Shown piece after piece: positions 47,691 through 56,281 of a stretch of 64,000 nt of DNA (its first letter is position 1; the number at the start of each line of letters is the position of its first letter). The position numbers and the translations under genes are program-made. The DNA is from Flavobacterium urumqiense. Lineage in GTDB: Bacteria; Bacteroidota; Bacteroidia; Flavobacteriales; Flavobacteriaceae. The notes under the pieces are model-generated. The model was not told where the DNA came from. It did no database searches and was given only the letters and a program-made list of their open reading frames with translations. The stretch spans positions 25,647-89,646 of the forward strand of contig NZ_FNVP01000013.1 of NCBI RefSeq assembly GCF_900108015.1, in the 5' to 3' direction.

Positions 47691-49067
47691 ATGAAAAAAA
47701 CAACATTTTTAGCAGTATTATTTTTCAATGGAATTACGCTTTTCGCTCAAACAACTGAGGAGCAAACCATAAAGGCTATTTACAAATCATCATTAACAAA
47801 TTCAAAATGCTATTCTTGGTTGGATTATTTGTCCAATAAAGTCGGGGCTAGATTATCAGGTTCCGCTAATGCGGAGAAAGCAGTTCTATATACCAAAGCA
47901 CAATTAGAAACATTAGGACTTGACAGCGTTTATCTTCAGGAAGTGATGGTGCCAAAATGGGTTCGTGGCGAAAAAGAAACTGCATATATACTATACAATA
48001 AAACTAAAATAAATGTGCCTGTTTGTGCCTTAGGAGGTTCTGTAGCTACATCAAAAAACGGACTTACGGCTGAAGTAATAGAAGTATATAGCATCAAAGA
48101 ATTAGAGGCTTTAGGAGCTAAAATTAAAGGAAAAATAGTTTTCTTCAACCGGCCGATGGCGGATGAACAAATAGAAACATTTAATGCTTATAGTGGCTGT
48201 GTAGATCAAAGATATGCTGGAGCAAAAGAGGCTTCAAAATTTGGTGCTGTGGGTACAATTGTACGTTCTATGAATTTACGATTGGATGATTTTCCTCACA
48301 CCGGAGCACAAAGTTATGGTGATATCCCAAAATCACAATATATCCCAACTGCAGCGATTAGTACAAACGGAGCGGAATTGCTTAGTAAAACTTTAAAAAG
48401 CAATCCAACTTTGAAATTCTATTTGAAAATGTCATGCCAGCAAATGGACGATGCGTTGTCTTATAACGTCATTGGAGAAATTAAAGGAAGCGAACGTCCA
48501 GAAAATATTATGGTTGTGGGTGGACATCTTGATTCTTGGGATTTAGCAGATGGCTCTCATGATGATGGAGCAGGAGTAGTTCAAAGCATGGAAGTGGTAA
48601 ACATCTTTAAAAACTTGGGTTATAAACCAAAAAATACCATTCGAGTAGTGCTTTTTATGAATGAAGAAAATGGAGGCAAAGGCGGAAAAAAATACGAAGA
48701 ATTGTCAAAAAAAAATAAAGAAAATCACATTTTTGCTTTAGAAAGTGATTCAGGAGGATTTAGTCCCAGAGGGTTTTCTTTTGAGGCAGATGATGCTAAT
48801 TTTAATAAAATAGTAAGTTGGAAAAACTTATTTGAGCCTTATCTAATACATAGTTTTGTAAAAGGGCACAGTGGTTCAGATATCGAGCCATTAACTTCTA
48901 AATCGATTGTAAAAGCAGGTCTAAAGCCAGATTCGCAACGCTATTTTGATTATCACCACGCTTTAAATGATAAATTTGATGCCATCAACAAAAGAGAGTT
49001 AGAATTGGGAGCGGCAACTATGGCTTCATTAATGTATTTAATGGATCAAAATGGAATTATAGAATAA
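47691..49067 (+). CDS. M28 family zinc metallopeptidase, exported
   Basis: This 458-residue protein has a signal peptide ending near L-F-A-Q (residue 20). It has a protease-associated-like insert (about 125-250) and an M28 catalytic domain with V-V-G-G-H-L-D-S-W-D near 276, S-H-D-D-G-A-G-V near 290, the E-E pair in F-M-N-E-E-N-G-G near 324, and E-S-D-S-G-G near 348. These are the zinc ligands and base of carboxypeptidase Q/aminopeptidase-like enzymes. It follows the glycan locus but has no obvious part in it. Confidence 0.9.
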   Translation: MKKTTFLAVLFFNGITLFAQTTEEQTIKAIYKSSLTNSKCYSWLDYLSNKVGARLSGSANAEKAVLYTKAQLETLGLDSVYLQEVMVPKWVRGEKETAYILYNKTKINVPVCALGGSVATSKNGLTAEVIEVYSIKELEALGAKIKGKIVFFNRPMADEQIETFNAYSGCVDQRYAGAKEASKFGAVGTIVRSMNLRLDDFPHTGAQSYGDIPKSQYIPTAAISTNGAELLSKTLKSNPTLKFYLKMSCQQMDDALSYNVIGEIKGSERPENIMVVGGHLDSWDLADGSHDDGAGVVQSMEVVNIFKNLGYKPKNTIRVVLFMNEENGGKGGKKYEELSKKNKENHIFALESDSGGFSPRGFSFEADDANFNKIVSWKNLFEPYLIHSFVKGHSGSDIEPLTSKSIVKAGLKPDSQRYFDYHHALNDKFDAINKRELELGAATMASLMYLMDQNGIIE

Positions 49068-49098
49068 ATAACCAATGCATTAATAAGGTGTTAGATTC

Positions 49099-50190
49099 TC
49101 AATATTTAAAAGATATGGTGAATTTGGCACCTTCATTTATTTTACTTTCAACAGCAATTCGACCGCCTAAGCTGGTGATATGATTGTAGACTAGGTACAA
49201 TCCGATACCATTACTGTCAATGTTACTATGAAATTTTTCATACAACCCAAAAATCTTGTCTTTCACTTTATCCATATCAAAACCAAGTCCTTCATCTGCG
49301 AAAATTAATTGATTTATTCCATTGACTTTTTTAGATTGGATGGTAATAAAGGGTGCATGATGTAGTTTTGCATATTTAATTGAATTAGTTAATAAATTCA
49401 AAAATATACTTTTCATATACGCTTTGTTGAAACGAATATTTTCAAAATCTGAAAAATCAATATTTATAATTGCTTTTGAATCTTGTACCAAGGAATTAAT
49501 GGAGGCAAGTACTTCATTAAGCGATTCATTTAAATTTATTTCTTCAATTTGAGTATTTATACTTTTATTTTCAACCAATTCATCAATCGAATCGTTTAGT
49601 GTTTGTTTTAAATTTTCACTCGTTAATTTAAGAATGTTAATTAATTCCAATGTTTCCGGATCATTGATTTTAGAAATATCGATAAGACTAAAGACTGAAA
49701 GCATGTTATTAATAGGAGACTTTAAATCATGGGATGTTTTGTGCGATAAAACGGTAAGCTCCTTGTTAATTTGTGTAAGATTGGCAAGAAGTAAATTCCG
49801 TTCTTCTTCAATTCTTTTTTTATGCGTGATGTTCTTGGCAATGGCATACACTAATTTCTCGGATTCAGCAGGCATTGATGTCCATGATAACCAGACAATT
49901 TCCCCGCTTTTAGTTAAATAACGGTTTTCAAAATTTAAAAGTGGCTTGTTTTTATATACTTGTTCTCTGGTTTCGATGGTAATTTTAAGGTCTGCTGCAT
50001 AAACAAAACTACTTATGGGTTTAGCATATAATTCCTCCTCGGAATAACCTAATAATTTTGAAACAGCAGGATTTATTCTCTTGAAATAGCCATCAAATCC
50101 TGCAATACAAATAAAATCAGCTGAGATATTAAAAAAATTATCGAAGTTATAGGTCCCACCTGAATCAGGATTTGCTTTTTTTATAGTCAT
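49099..50190 (-). CDS. PAS-domain sensor histidine kinase
   Basis: This 363-residue protein without membrane segments has a PAS domain (about 20-125, with F-I-C-I-A-G-F-D-G-Y-F-K-R-I-N-P) and a histidine-phosphorylation site at H154 (S-H-D-L-K-S-P). The HATPase domain has the N-box L-L-T-N-S-I-K-Y-A, D-E-G-L-G-F and G-I-G-L-Y-L-V. It would sense a cytoplasmic signal through the PAS domain. No response regulator gene is adjacent, so the partner is unknown. It converges on the M28 gene with 31 bases between the stops. Confidence 0.9.
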   Translation of the reverse strand: MTIKKANPDSGGTYNFDNFFNISADFICIAGFDGYFKRINPAVSKLLGYSEEELYAKPISSFVYAADLKITIETREQVYKNKPLLNFENRYLTKSGEIVWLSWTSMPAESEKLVYAIAKNITHKKRIEEERNLLLANLTQINKELTVLSHKTSHDLKSPINNMLSVFSLIDISKINDPETLELINILKLTSENLKQTLNDSIDELVENKSINTQIEEINLNESLNEVLASINSLVQDSKAIINIDFSDFENIRFNKAYMKSIFLNLLTNSIKYAKLHHAPFITIQSKKVNGINQLIFADEGLGFDMDKVKDKIFGLYEKFHSNIDSNGIGLYLVYNHITSLGGRIAVESKINEGAKFTISFKY

Positions 50191-50374
50191 TGCGTTTAAA
50201 AATTATTTCTTATTCCAATTTTAGATAAATACAAATTTTATGAATTGTTTACTTTTATAGGATATCATAATTTCAAATTTAGCTAAAAATTATTTATAAT
50301 AAAACAATGATATTCACAAATATATAATTAAAATGAAATGTATCGCTAACATTTTTTAAAAAAGCAAGTTAAAC

Positions 50375-50409
50375 AAAAAAGGCTGTCATTTTATAGACAG
50401 CCTTCTTTA
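50375..50409 (-). terminator. Terminator of kdsA
   Basis: On the minus strand GGCTGTC pairs with GACAGCC around a short loop and is followed by a run of six U residues. It lies 46 bases after the kdsA stop. Confidence 0.85.
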
Positions 50410-50454
50410 TATAATTTATACATAAAATGGTTCAATGTGCTTTTATAACTTAAT

Positions 50455-51273
50455 TTAAAACTGATTAACAGTTTTTCTAATGGCTGTTAACTTTGTCATT
50501 AAATTTTCAAAGTAGTCTAAATGCAACATGTTTGCCCCATCACTTTTTGCATTAGCAGGGTCAAAATGTGTTTCTATAAAAATCCCATCAACCCCAACAG
50601 CAATTCCGGCTTTGGCAATAGTTTCAATCATATCAGGTCTTCCGCCCGTTACTCCTGCCGTTTGGTTGGGTTGTTGTAACGAATGCGTTACGTCAAGAAC
50701 CGTAGTTGCATATTGTTGCATAGTAGGAATCCCTCTAAAGTCAACAATCATGTCTTGGTAGCCAAACATAGTTCCGCGATCTGTAACCATTACGTTTTGA
50801 TTGTTACAATCCAATACTTTCTGTACCGCATGTTTCATGCTTTCTGGACTCATGAATTGCCCTTTTTTCAGGTTTACCACTTTTCCGGTATTGGCAGCGG
50901 CCACGACCAAATCAGTTTGGCGAACAAGAAATGCTGGAATTTGAAGCACATCAACATATTGAGCGGCCATTTCTGCATCTTCATTTGTGTGAATATCCGT
51001 TACGGTCGGAACTCCAAAAGTTTTCGATACTTTTTCCAGTATTTTCAATGCTTTTTCGTCTCCAATTCCAGAAAAACTATCGATTCTTGAGCGATTGGCT
51101 TTCTTAAAAGAACCTTTAAAAACAAAAGGAATTTCTAATTTATCAGTGATACCAACTAATTTTTCGGCAATACGCATTGCCATTTCTTCTCCTTCAATGG
51201 CGCAAGGTCCGGCAAGTAGAAAAAAGTTGCCACTTTCAGTATGTTTGATTTGTGGAATATGATGTATGTTCAT
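50455..51273 (-). CDS. kdsA: 3-deoxy-8-phosphooctulonate synthase (KDO-8-P synthase)
   Basis: This 272-residue protein matches KdsA along its length. It has F-F-L-L-A-G-P-C-A-I-E-G-E near residue 17, V-F-K-G-S-F-K-K-A-N-R-S near 51, T-D-I-H-T-N-E-D near 96 and Q-T-D-L-V-V-A-A near 118, with C-D-like metal-site features. It joins phosphoenolpyruvate and arabinose 5-phosphate to give KDO 8-phosphate for lipopolysaccharide core synthesis in the cytoplasm. A TACCTTCG box lies 21 bases before its start. A small lipoprotein gene lies upstream on the same strand. Confidence 0.96.
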   Translation of the reverse strand: MNIHHIPQIKHTESGNFFLLAGPCAIEGEEMAMRIAEKLVGITDKLEIPFVFKGSFKKANRSRIDSFSGIGDEKALKILEKVSKTFGVPTVTDIHTNEDAEMAAQYVDVLQIPAFLVRQTDLVVAAANTGKVVNLKKGQFMSPESMKHAVQKVLDCNNQNVMVTDRGTMFGYQDMIVDFRGIPTMQQYATTVLDVTHSLQQPNQTAGVTGGRPDMIETIAKAGIAVGVDGIFIETHFDPANAKSDGANMLHLDYFENLMTKLTAIRKTVNQF

Positions 51274-51293
51274 AGTAGTTATTTTTGAAAGTG

Positions 51294-51301
51294 CGAAGGT
51301 A
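51294..51301 (-). promoter_or_regulatory. Candidate -7 promoter box of kdsA
   Basis: TACCTTCG differs at one base from TAnnTTTG and lies 21 bases before the kdsA ATG on the minus strand. Confidence 0.4.
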
Positions 51302-51339
51302 ATTAGAAAATATGATTTAGTATTTTTTTGAAGCTATTT

Positions 51340-51405
51340 CCTGCTATCCGTTACAATCTTTTATTTTTTAAAGAAAAAATAAAAGGATTTTCACTGCTAT
51401 CAGGG
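51340..51405 (-). repeat. Structured intergenic element, copy 2
   Basis: On the minus strand it reads CCCTGATAGCAGTGAAAATC, a bulged C, then a perfect stem TTTTATTTTTT/AAAAAATAAAA, then GATTGTAACGGATAGCAGG and AATAGCTTC. It matches copy 1 at 19640-19720 in the flanking arms, but has a different stem sequence. The outer pairing is CCTG/CAGG here against CCCG/CGGG in copy 1. It begins about 20 bases after the stop of the small lipoprotein gene, on the same strand, and ends before the kdsA promoter box. Confidence 0.7.
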
Positions 51406-51425
51406 CTAGGGCAATCGTTTGTAAT

Positions 51426-51878
51426 TTAATTTATCTTTAAACTAAGACCAACAGGAACCATTAAAATTCCTTTTTCATATATATTCAAATAGAGTTTTAC
51501 AGGTTTTTTTTGACCCTCCCATTTTAATAAATAAACGTCGAGAAATCCAGCACCCAATTCCGTTCTTTTAGTGGGGAAAGGACAGCAACTTTCTAATTTT
51601 GTATAACTAATTTTTTCGCCTTTAGGTCCCGCTAAAGCATTCAAAAAGCGTTGCTGATTAATAGAGTCTTCTTTTGTAGTCCTGTAAAAAATGTTGATGG
51701 GGTAATCTTGATCATAACCGTATTTTTTGTCCTTGCTGTATTCCGTAATAATGAAAGTATTATTTTGAGATAATGTGAGAACAGGGGCATTATCATCTAC
51801 ATTTTTTAAAGTAGATTTACTGCTCACACAAGATACAGTAATAATTAATAAAGCGATAAAAAGGACCGTTTTTTTCAT
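51426..51878 (-). CDS. Small lipoprotein next to kdsA, function unknown
   Basis: This 150-residue protein has a lipoprotein signal with cysteine at about residue 17 (I-I-T-V-S-C). The mature part has N-T-F-I-I-T-E-Y-S-K-D-K-K-Y-G-Y, a twin cysteine in L-E-S-C-C-P-F-P-T-K near residue 97 and K-L-Y-L-N-I-Y-E-K-G. I recall homologues being labelled 2-dehydro-3-deoxyphosphooctonate aldolase in databases. Nothing in the sequence supports an aldolase, and the name probably spread from the neighbouring kdsA. The structured element copy 2 lies in its 3' region. Confidence 0.75.
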   Translation of the reverse strand: MKKTVLFIALLIITVSCVSSKSTLKNVDDNAPVLTLSQNNTFIITEYSKDKKYGYDQDYPINIFYRTTKEDSINQQRFLNALAGPKGEKISYTKLESCCPFPTKRTELGAGFLDVYLLKWEGQKKPVKLYLNIYEKGILMVPVGLSLKIN

Positions 51879-52037
51879 ATTTTATTTATTTATTTGCGTT
51901 TTTAAGCAATATAATTTATTCAGTTTAAAATTGTAAATACTAATTTTTACTACAAATATAAACAGAACTTCAAACGGTTTTGCTACGTCAAATAATAATT
52001 GTGCCTTAATTGTGATATTTTTAAAAAGCAGAATCCT

Positions 52038-52045
52038 TATTTTTG
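52038..52045 (+). promoter_or_regulatory. -7 promoter box of the YeeE/YedE pair
   Basis: TATTTTTG fits TAnnTTTG, 16 bases before the chosen ATG at 52062. A TTG at 52010-52012 could be the -33 element, though the spacing of 25 is longer than usual. Confidence 0.5.
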
Positions 52046-52061
52046 CAAAAAAAGAATCAAT

Positions 52062-52619
52062 ATGAATATTATTTTTCAAACTTGGCCTTGGTATGTTTCC
52101 GGGTTTTTAATAGGAATAATTATGCTTTCTCTAATCTATTTTGGAAAAGCATTTGGAATGTCATCTAATTTAAGTTCGCTTTGTTCTATGGCAGGAGCAG
52201 GGAAATATGTTTCTTTTTTTAATTTTGACTGGAAATCTCAGCGTTGGAATTTAGTGGTTGTTTTAGGTGCAATGTTGGGCGGTTTTGTAGCGGTTCATTT
52301 TATGGGTGATCCTTCCAATGTGACTATAAACCCAAAAACAATTGCCCAGTTAGTCCAATTAGGAATCGATGCTCCAAATGGAAAACTGATGCCAGATGCA
52401 CTGTTTGGAGCACAAATTTGGCAATCTCCAAAAAGTATTCTAATTCTGTTGATTGGAGGAATTTTAATCGGATTTGGAACCCGTTATGCAGGCGGTTGTA
52501 CTTCTGGTCACGCCATATCAGGCTTGAGTAATTTACAACTTCCATCCTTGAAAGCGGTTATCGGATTTTTTATCGGAGGACTAATTATGGCACATTTTTT
52601 ATTACCATTAATTTTTTAG
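52062..52619 (+). CDS. YeeE/YedE family sulfur transporter, first half
   Basis: The frame is open from 51999, but the ATG at 52062 follows a TATTTTTG box and starts the conserved membrane region (W-P-W-Y-V-S-G-F-L-I-G). The product is 185 residues with about five membrane segments and the hallmark cysteine motif Y-A-G-G-C-T-S-G-H near residue 150. YeeE/YedE (TsuA) proteins import thiosulfate or related sulfur species through relays of conserved cysteines. In this split form the second half is the next gene, three bases away. Confidence 0.88.
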   Translation: MNIIFQTWPWYVSGFLIGIIMLSLIYFGKAFGMSSNLSSLCSMAGAGKYVSFFNFDWKSQRWNLVVVLGAMLGGFVAVHFMGDPSNVTINPKTIAQLVQLGIDAPNGKLMPDALFGAQIWQSPKSILILLIGGILIGFGTRYAGGCTSGHAISGLSNLQLPSLKAVIGFFIGGLIMAHFLLPLIF

Positions 52620-52622
52620 AAT

Positions 52623-53036
52623 ATGAATGTATTAAAATATTTACTCGTTGGATTTGTTTTTGGAATTGTACTCACAAAATCAGAGGCAGTTTCGTGGTAT
52701 CGAATTTATGAAATGTTTCAATTTCAATCCTTTCACATGTACGGAATTATAGCTGTAGCAGTTGCAACAGGAGTGATTGGGATCCAAATTATAAAAAGAA
52801 ACAACATCAAAGACATAAAAGGACAACCAATAGAAATTCAGGATAAAGAAAAAGGTTCTACTCGCTATTGGATTGGCGGAATATTTTTTGGACTGGGTTG
52901 GGCACTTGTAGGTTCTTGTCCCGGACCTATCTTCATTCTTCTTGGTGCTGGTTTTTGGAGTGTTCTAATAGTGTTTTTTGGTGCTTTGCTAGGTACTTTT
53001 ATATATGGATTATTAAAAGATAAACTGCCTCATTAA
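52623..53036 (+). CDS. YeeE/YedE family sulfur transporter, second half (DUF6691-like)
   Basis: This 137-residue membrane protein has about four segments and the second cysteine motif A-L-V-G-S-C-P-G-P-I-F near residue 102. It complements the first half encoded just upstream; together they make up the length of a full YeeE transporter. No rhodanese, sulfurtransferase or SoxR-type regulator gene is next to the pair, which is often seen elsewhere. A bidirectional terminator follows. Confidence 0.88.
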   Translation: MNVLKYLLVGFVFGIVLTKSEAVSWYRIYEMFQFQSFHMYGIIAVAVATGVIGIQIIKRNNIKDIKGQPIEIQDKEKGSTRYWIGGIFFGLGWALVGSCPGPIFILLGAGFWSVLIVFFGALLGTFIYGLLKDKLPH

Positions 53037-53054
53037 TTAGCTTAAATTGACATT

Positions 53055-53093
53055 TAAAAATAGCATTTTCAGAAGAGAATGCTATTTTTTTTT
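53055..53093. terminator. Bidirectional terminator
   Basis: AAATAGCATTTTC pairs with GAGAATGCTATTT and is flanked by A and T runs. It lies between the converging YeeE pair and lysoplasmalogenase gene, and overlaps the end of the latter. Confidence 0.85.
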
Positions 53094-53753
53094 GTTTAAT
53101 TTCAAAATACCAACAACAATTAAATATTGTGCCGTGATATAAGTTGACATAATCAGTAAAGAACTAAATTTAAGAGTTTCATAAAACTTATTAAAAGCTA
53201 AAATACTATCAGAACTCACAAAAATAACGGCTCCTAATAAAATATAGATGTTAGCGGGACTATTCCATTTTAAATACCCTTTGAAAGCAAATAAAAGCAT
53301 CGTTGATAATACGATTGCATACACAATGACAGGGATTTTTAGAGGCCCAAGTCTTGGTAATAATACCGCAAGCATTACCATTAAATAAACTATAATTGCC
53401 GTGGTACCTGCCCAAAAAACAGCCTTATTCCTATTTGAATTTATCCGTAATTGTTTGCTAAACAATATGATATAAGCAATGTGAGAAAGCAAAAATGAAA
53501 CCAGTCCAATTATAAAATAAATTTCTCCTTTGTCAGTAAATAGTAAAACTACATCGCCAATCCAAGAAAATATCAACGCTGTTAGGAGGAATTTTTTAGA
53601 GGGAAAATCTCCGCAAGAATAAACGGCAAGAAAAAGAAAAGGAATCAAAAATGGTTTTAGAAACCAAGAAATGTCTTCTCTTCCCAAAATAATTAATAAA
53701 AGATAAACGAAACTAATTGCAATGTAGGCTTTGAATGATAAGGTACTTCTCAT
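53082..53753 (-). CDS. Lysoplasmalogenase, YhhN/TMEM86 family
   Basis: This 223-residue protein is almost wholly membrane (about eight helices). It carries YhhN-family features: L-K-P-F-L-I-P-F-L-F near residue 31, F-S-W-I-G-D-V-V-L-L near 62 and a conserved S-D-S-I-L-A-F-N-K-F near 183. TMEM86-type enzymes cleave the vinyl-ether bond of lysoplasmalogens; the bacterial substrate is uncertain. It lies 15 bases downstream of the sterol-desaturase-family gene on the same strand, which suggests a small lipid-related operon. Confidence 0.85.
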   Translation of the reverse strand: MRSTLSFKAYIAISFVYLLLIILGREDISWFLKPFLIPFLFLAVYSCGDFPSKKFLLTALIFSWIGDVVLLFTDKGEIYFIIGLVSFLLSHIAYIILFSKQLRINSNRNKAVFWAGTTAIIVYLMVMLAVLLPRLGPLKIPVIVYAIVLSTMLLFAFKGYLKWNSPANIYILLGAVIFVSSDSILAFNKFYETLKFSSLLIMSTYITAQYLIVVGILKLNKKK

Positions 53754-53768
53754 GAATTGTTTTTAAGA

Positions 53769-55034
53769 TTATGCTACAACTACTTTTTCTTTTTCGAAAT
53801 TTACACTTACAAAGTAGAGGGAGACTATTAAGGATAACGTAAGATATCCAGTAATGATATAATTTGCGTAAGGGAATAGTTGACTCATCCCAAACCAATC
53901 ACCAAAAAATAAAATAATGCCAATCCCAAAAACAAATCGGACGCTCTCCCAAAATATTGAAATCTTTCGGGTATCCATCAATTCTGTATAACTGTAAACG
54001 GTAACAAAAATGAAAGCACCATATACAAATACATTTGGCAAACCAATTATAGCAATAGAATTATAGAGATAGGTGATAAATAATAAAGTGATTATGGCTT
54101 GTGTAATTGACCAAATCATTAATTTTTTGGAATGATTGGTGCCATATTTTTCAAAATCATAAACATTTGTAATTTTATGCACAGGATATTTTTCTTCAAA
54201 ATTGTCGGGACGCCAGCCCGTTGGTTTAAACCAAATGGTAAATTTATCTTTCCAGTTTTCGGCACGCCAGGCATCCGTAAGCAGTAACCACAAATGTTGA
54301 AAGTTAATCCGAATTGGATTCCAGGTTTTCGCAGGTCTTGTTATCCCAAAAACAGGAGGAACCGTTTTTAATTCTTCTTGAAAAGTTCCAAATAACTTAT
54401 CCCAAATTATAAATATCTGAGAATGGTTTTTATCCATATATTCTGGATTTATAGCATGATGAACCCGATGATGAGAAGGTGAAACAAGTATTTTTTCAAG
54501 AAAACCTATTTTTTTTATGTGCTTCGTGTGATACCAAAATTGAAGAAATAAATGGATAGGAAGCGTAATTGCAATCACTTTAGAGGGAACGCCCAAAAAA
54601 GCGGCAGGAATCAATAAAAAAGTAAATAAATTGACGAAACTCGATACAGGCTGACGTAAAGCACAAGCTAAATTAAACTCTTCGCTACTGTGATGAATGG
54701 CATGCTTGTTCCATAAAAAATTAATTTGATGAGATAAACGGTGGCTCCAGTATCCATAAAAATCAATGGCTATAAAACCAATGATATAAGCCATAATAGT
54801 GGCATCCAAATGAAAAATCGCGATTTTTGAAGCAATCCAATCATACGATATTAGCGTAATACTGAGACCCAAAAAATCTTTTACGGAATTGACCATTCCT
54901 GAACTTACGCTCGAAATTGAATCCATATTTGGTGTCGTATTTTCACCTTTATAATGCCCGTATAATTTTTCTACTATAATTAATATTAAAAAAATTGGCA
55001 TTACAAAAACTAAAATTTTACCATATTCTTCCAT
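53769..55034 (-). CDS. Sterol desaturase / fatty acid hydroxylase family protein
   Basis: This 421-residue membrane protein has the histidine clusters of the di-iron fatty acid hydroxylase superfamily: H-R-L-S-H near residue 98, H-A-I-H-H-S-S-E-E-F near 110, and H-H-R-V-H-H-A near 186. A C-terminal membrane half follows (about 300-410). It is similar in plan to alkylglycerol monooxygenase and sterol desaturases. Next to a lysoplasmalogenase-like gene, an ether-lipid role is tempting but unproven. A TATATTTG box at 55053-55060 lies upstream. Confidence 0.9.
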   Translation of the reverse strand: MEEYGKILVFVMPIFLILIIVEKLYGHYKGENTTPNMDSISSVSSGMVNSVKDFLGLSITLISYDWIASKIAIFHLDATIMAYIIGFIAIDFYGYWSHRLSHQINFLWNKHAIHHSSEEFNLACALRQPVSSFVNLFTFLLIPAAFLGVPSKVIAITLPIHLFLQFWYHTKHIKKIGFLEKILVSPSHHRVHHAINPEYMDKNHSQIFIIWDKLFGTFQEELKTVPPVFGITRPAKTWNPIRINFQHLWLLLTDAWRAENWKDKFTIWFKPTGWRPDNFEEKYPVHKITNVYDFEKYGTNHSKKLMIWSITQAIITLLFITYLYNSIAIIGLPNVFVYGAFIFVTVYSYTELMDTRKISIFWESVRFVFGIGIILFFGDWFGMSQLFPYANYIITGYLTLSLIVSLYFVSVNFEKEKVVVA

Positions 55035-55052
55035 CTAGTATTATATTTTTTT

Positions 55053-55060
55053 CAAATATA
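55053..55060 (-). promoter_or_regulatory. -7 promoter box of the sterol desaturase gene
   Basis: TATATTTG on the minus strand fits TAnnTTTG, 18 bases before the start at 55034. Confidence 0.5.
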
Positions 55061-55256
55061 TAATAAAACCTTAAATTTTTTAAATTATTACAGATAATTT
55101 ATTTTTATATGCTACTGATAGTTGAGTCAATATTTTTTTAACTAAAATGATATTGGTTTTACTGCAAAAATAAATTGGTTTTGATAAAAAGTGATTTTTT
55201 TTTAATGTTTTATCTCAGCAAACTGAAAATTTACTCAAAATTAGATTTCAAAATAG

Positions 55257-55311
55257 AAAATTCCAAGTTTAATTTTCGATGCATATCGAATTTCTAACTT
55301 GGAATTTTCAA
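55257..55311 (-). terminator. Long hairpin after clpS, probable terminator
   Basis: AAAATTCCAAGTT pairs with AACTTGGAATTTT, and inside this TTCGAT pairs with ATCGAA. It lies about 35 bases after the clpS stop. The U run on the minus strand is weak, so it may act mainly as a 3'-end stabiliser. Confidence 0.55.
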
Positions 55312-55344
55312 TTTATAATTTTTTCTAAAGTTTTAAAACAGTAA

Positions 55345-55620
55345 TTAAACTATTTCAGCACTCAATCCTGCTTCGAGTAATTGTGTACATTGCGGTTTTA
55401 GTTTGTCATATGGACCAGTTTTTACGGTACATTTTCCATTATAATGCACTATTAAAGAGCATTGTTCTGCTTGTTCTGCCGTATGTTGGCAAACACGTAT
55501 TAGTGTATCTATTACGTGATCAAAAGTATTTACATCATCATTGTAAACTATAATTTCGTTATTAATAGATGTAACTTCTTTTTTGCTAACTTTTTCTCTT
55601 ACTTTTTCTTTAGTACTCAT
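55345..55620 (-). CDS. clpS: ATP-dependent Clp protease adaptor ClpS
   Basis: This 91-residue protein matches ClpS. It has a short flexible N-terminus, then I-V-Y-N-D-D-V-N-T-F-D-H-V-I near residue 24, and the A-E-Q-A-E-Q-C-S-L-I-V-H segment near 54 that forms the N-degron pocket. ClpS hands N-end-rule substrates to the ClpAP-type protease. It follows the methyltransferase and prmA on the same strand; a clpS-prmA neighbourhood is common in Bacteroidota. Confidence 0.94.
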   Translation of the reverse strand: MSTKEKVREKVSKKEVTSINNEIIVYNDDVNTFDHVIDTLIRVCQHTAEQAEQCSLIVHYNGKCTVKTGPYDKLKPQCTQLLEAGLSAEIV

Positions 55621-55658
55621 TTTTACATAATTGTGGTTTAAATAAAAATACAGTTGAT

Positions 55659-56270
55659 TTATTTTTTCCTAAACATACAAAATATAAAGTTTTGTATGGT
55701 TTCAAATGGCGTTTTATGATCTTCATTAATACATTTTACCTTTTCAAAATTTTTATTAAATTGTTTTTTAAGAGCTGTTTCGGTATATTGTTTTATCTCT
55801 AGACCGCTACATTTTGTAGGGCCTTTGTCAGAAAAAGTACCTACAATTAAAAATCCTGTAATCCATTTTTGAGTAATTGCAAGGTATTTATTTATCTGAT
55901 CTTCGGTCGTCAAAAAATGAAATGTGGCTCGGTCATGCCAAATATCATAAGTGGTGTCTGGAACAAATTCAGTGATATCAGAAACTATCCAGGTAACCCT
56001 GTCAGCTTTATCGCCCAAACGAATTTTTGCTCTTTCCAATGCTTTTGATGAAATGTCTAAAACAGTTAAGTTTTCGTAACCTTTTTCCAATAAATAATCA
56101 ATGAGTTTACTGTCGCCACCTCCTATATCAATAATTTTTGCCGATTTATCCAAATTAGTTTCTCGGATAAAATCAAGGGAGGTCTTAGGATTTTCTTGTG
56201 TCCAGCTGACTTCGTTGGGTTGTTTTGTTTCATAAACAGTATCCCAATGATTTCTTCTATTATCTTCCAT
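55659..56270 (-). CDS. Class I SAM-dependent methyltransferase
   Basis: This 203-residue protein has the Rossmann methyltransferase motif I: K-I-I-D-I-G-G-G-D-S-K-L near residue 43. It also has a motif with V-L-D-I-S near 67, D-I-W-H-D-R-A-T-F-H-F-L near 112, and a family start of W-D-T-V-Y-E-T-K near 8. Small stand-alone enzymes of this type resemble thiopurine or TehB-like methyltransferases; the substrate is not known. It lies 11 bases after prmA and 38 bases before clpS. Confidence 0.88.
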   Translation of the reverse strand: MEDNRRNHWDTVYETKQPNEVSWTQENPKTSLDFIRETNLDKSAKIIDIGGGDSKLIDYLLEKGYENLTVLDISSKALERAKIRLGDKADRVTWIVSDITEFVPDTTYDIWHDRATFHFLTTEDQINKYLAITQKWITGFLIVGTFSDKGPTKCSGLEIKQYTETALKKQFNKNFEKVKCINEDHKTPFETIQNFIFCMFRKK

Positions 56271-56281
56271 AATAGTTAGTA

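Larger units (their letters stand above)
55035..55344. other. Non-coding gap, 310 bp
   Basis: No gene seen. It contains the promoter box of the sterol desaturase gene at its left end and the long clpS hairpin at 55257-55311 at its right; the middle is featureless AT-rich sequence. Confidence 0.6.

Noticed and set aside
50683..51090. 135-codon ORF antisense to kdsA
   Set aside because: Lies wholly over conserved KdsA motifs; odd composition rich in H, C and F typical of a shadow frame.
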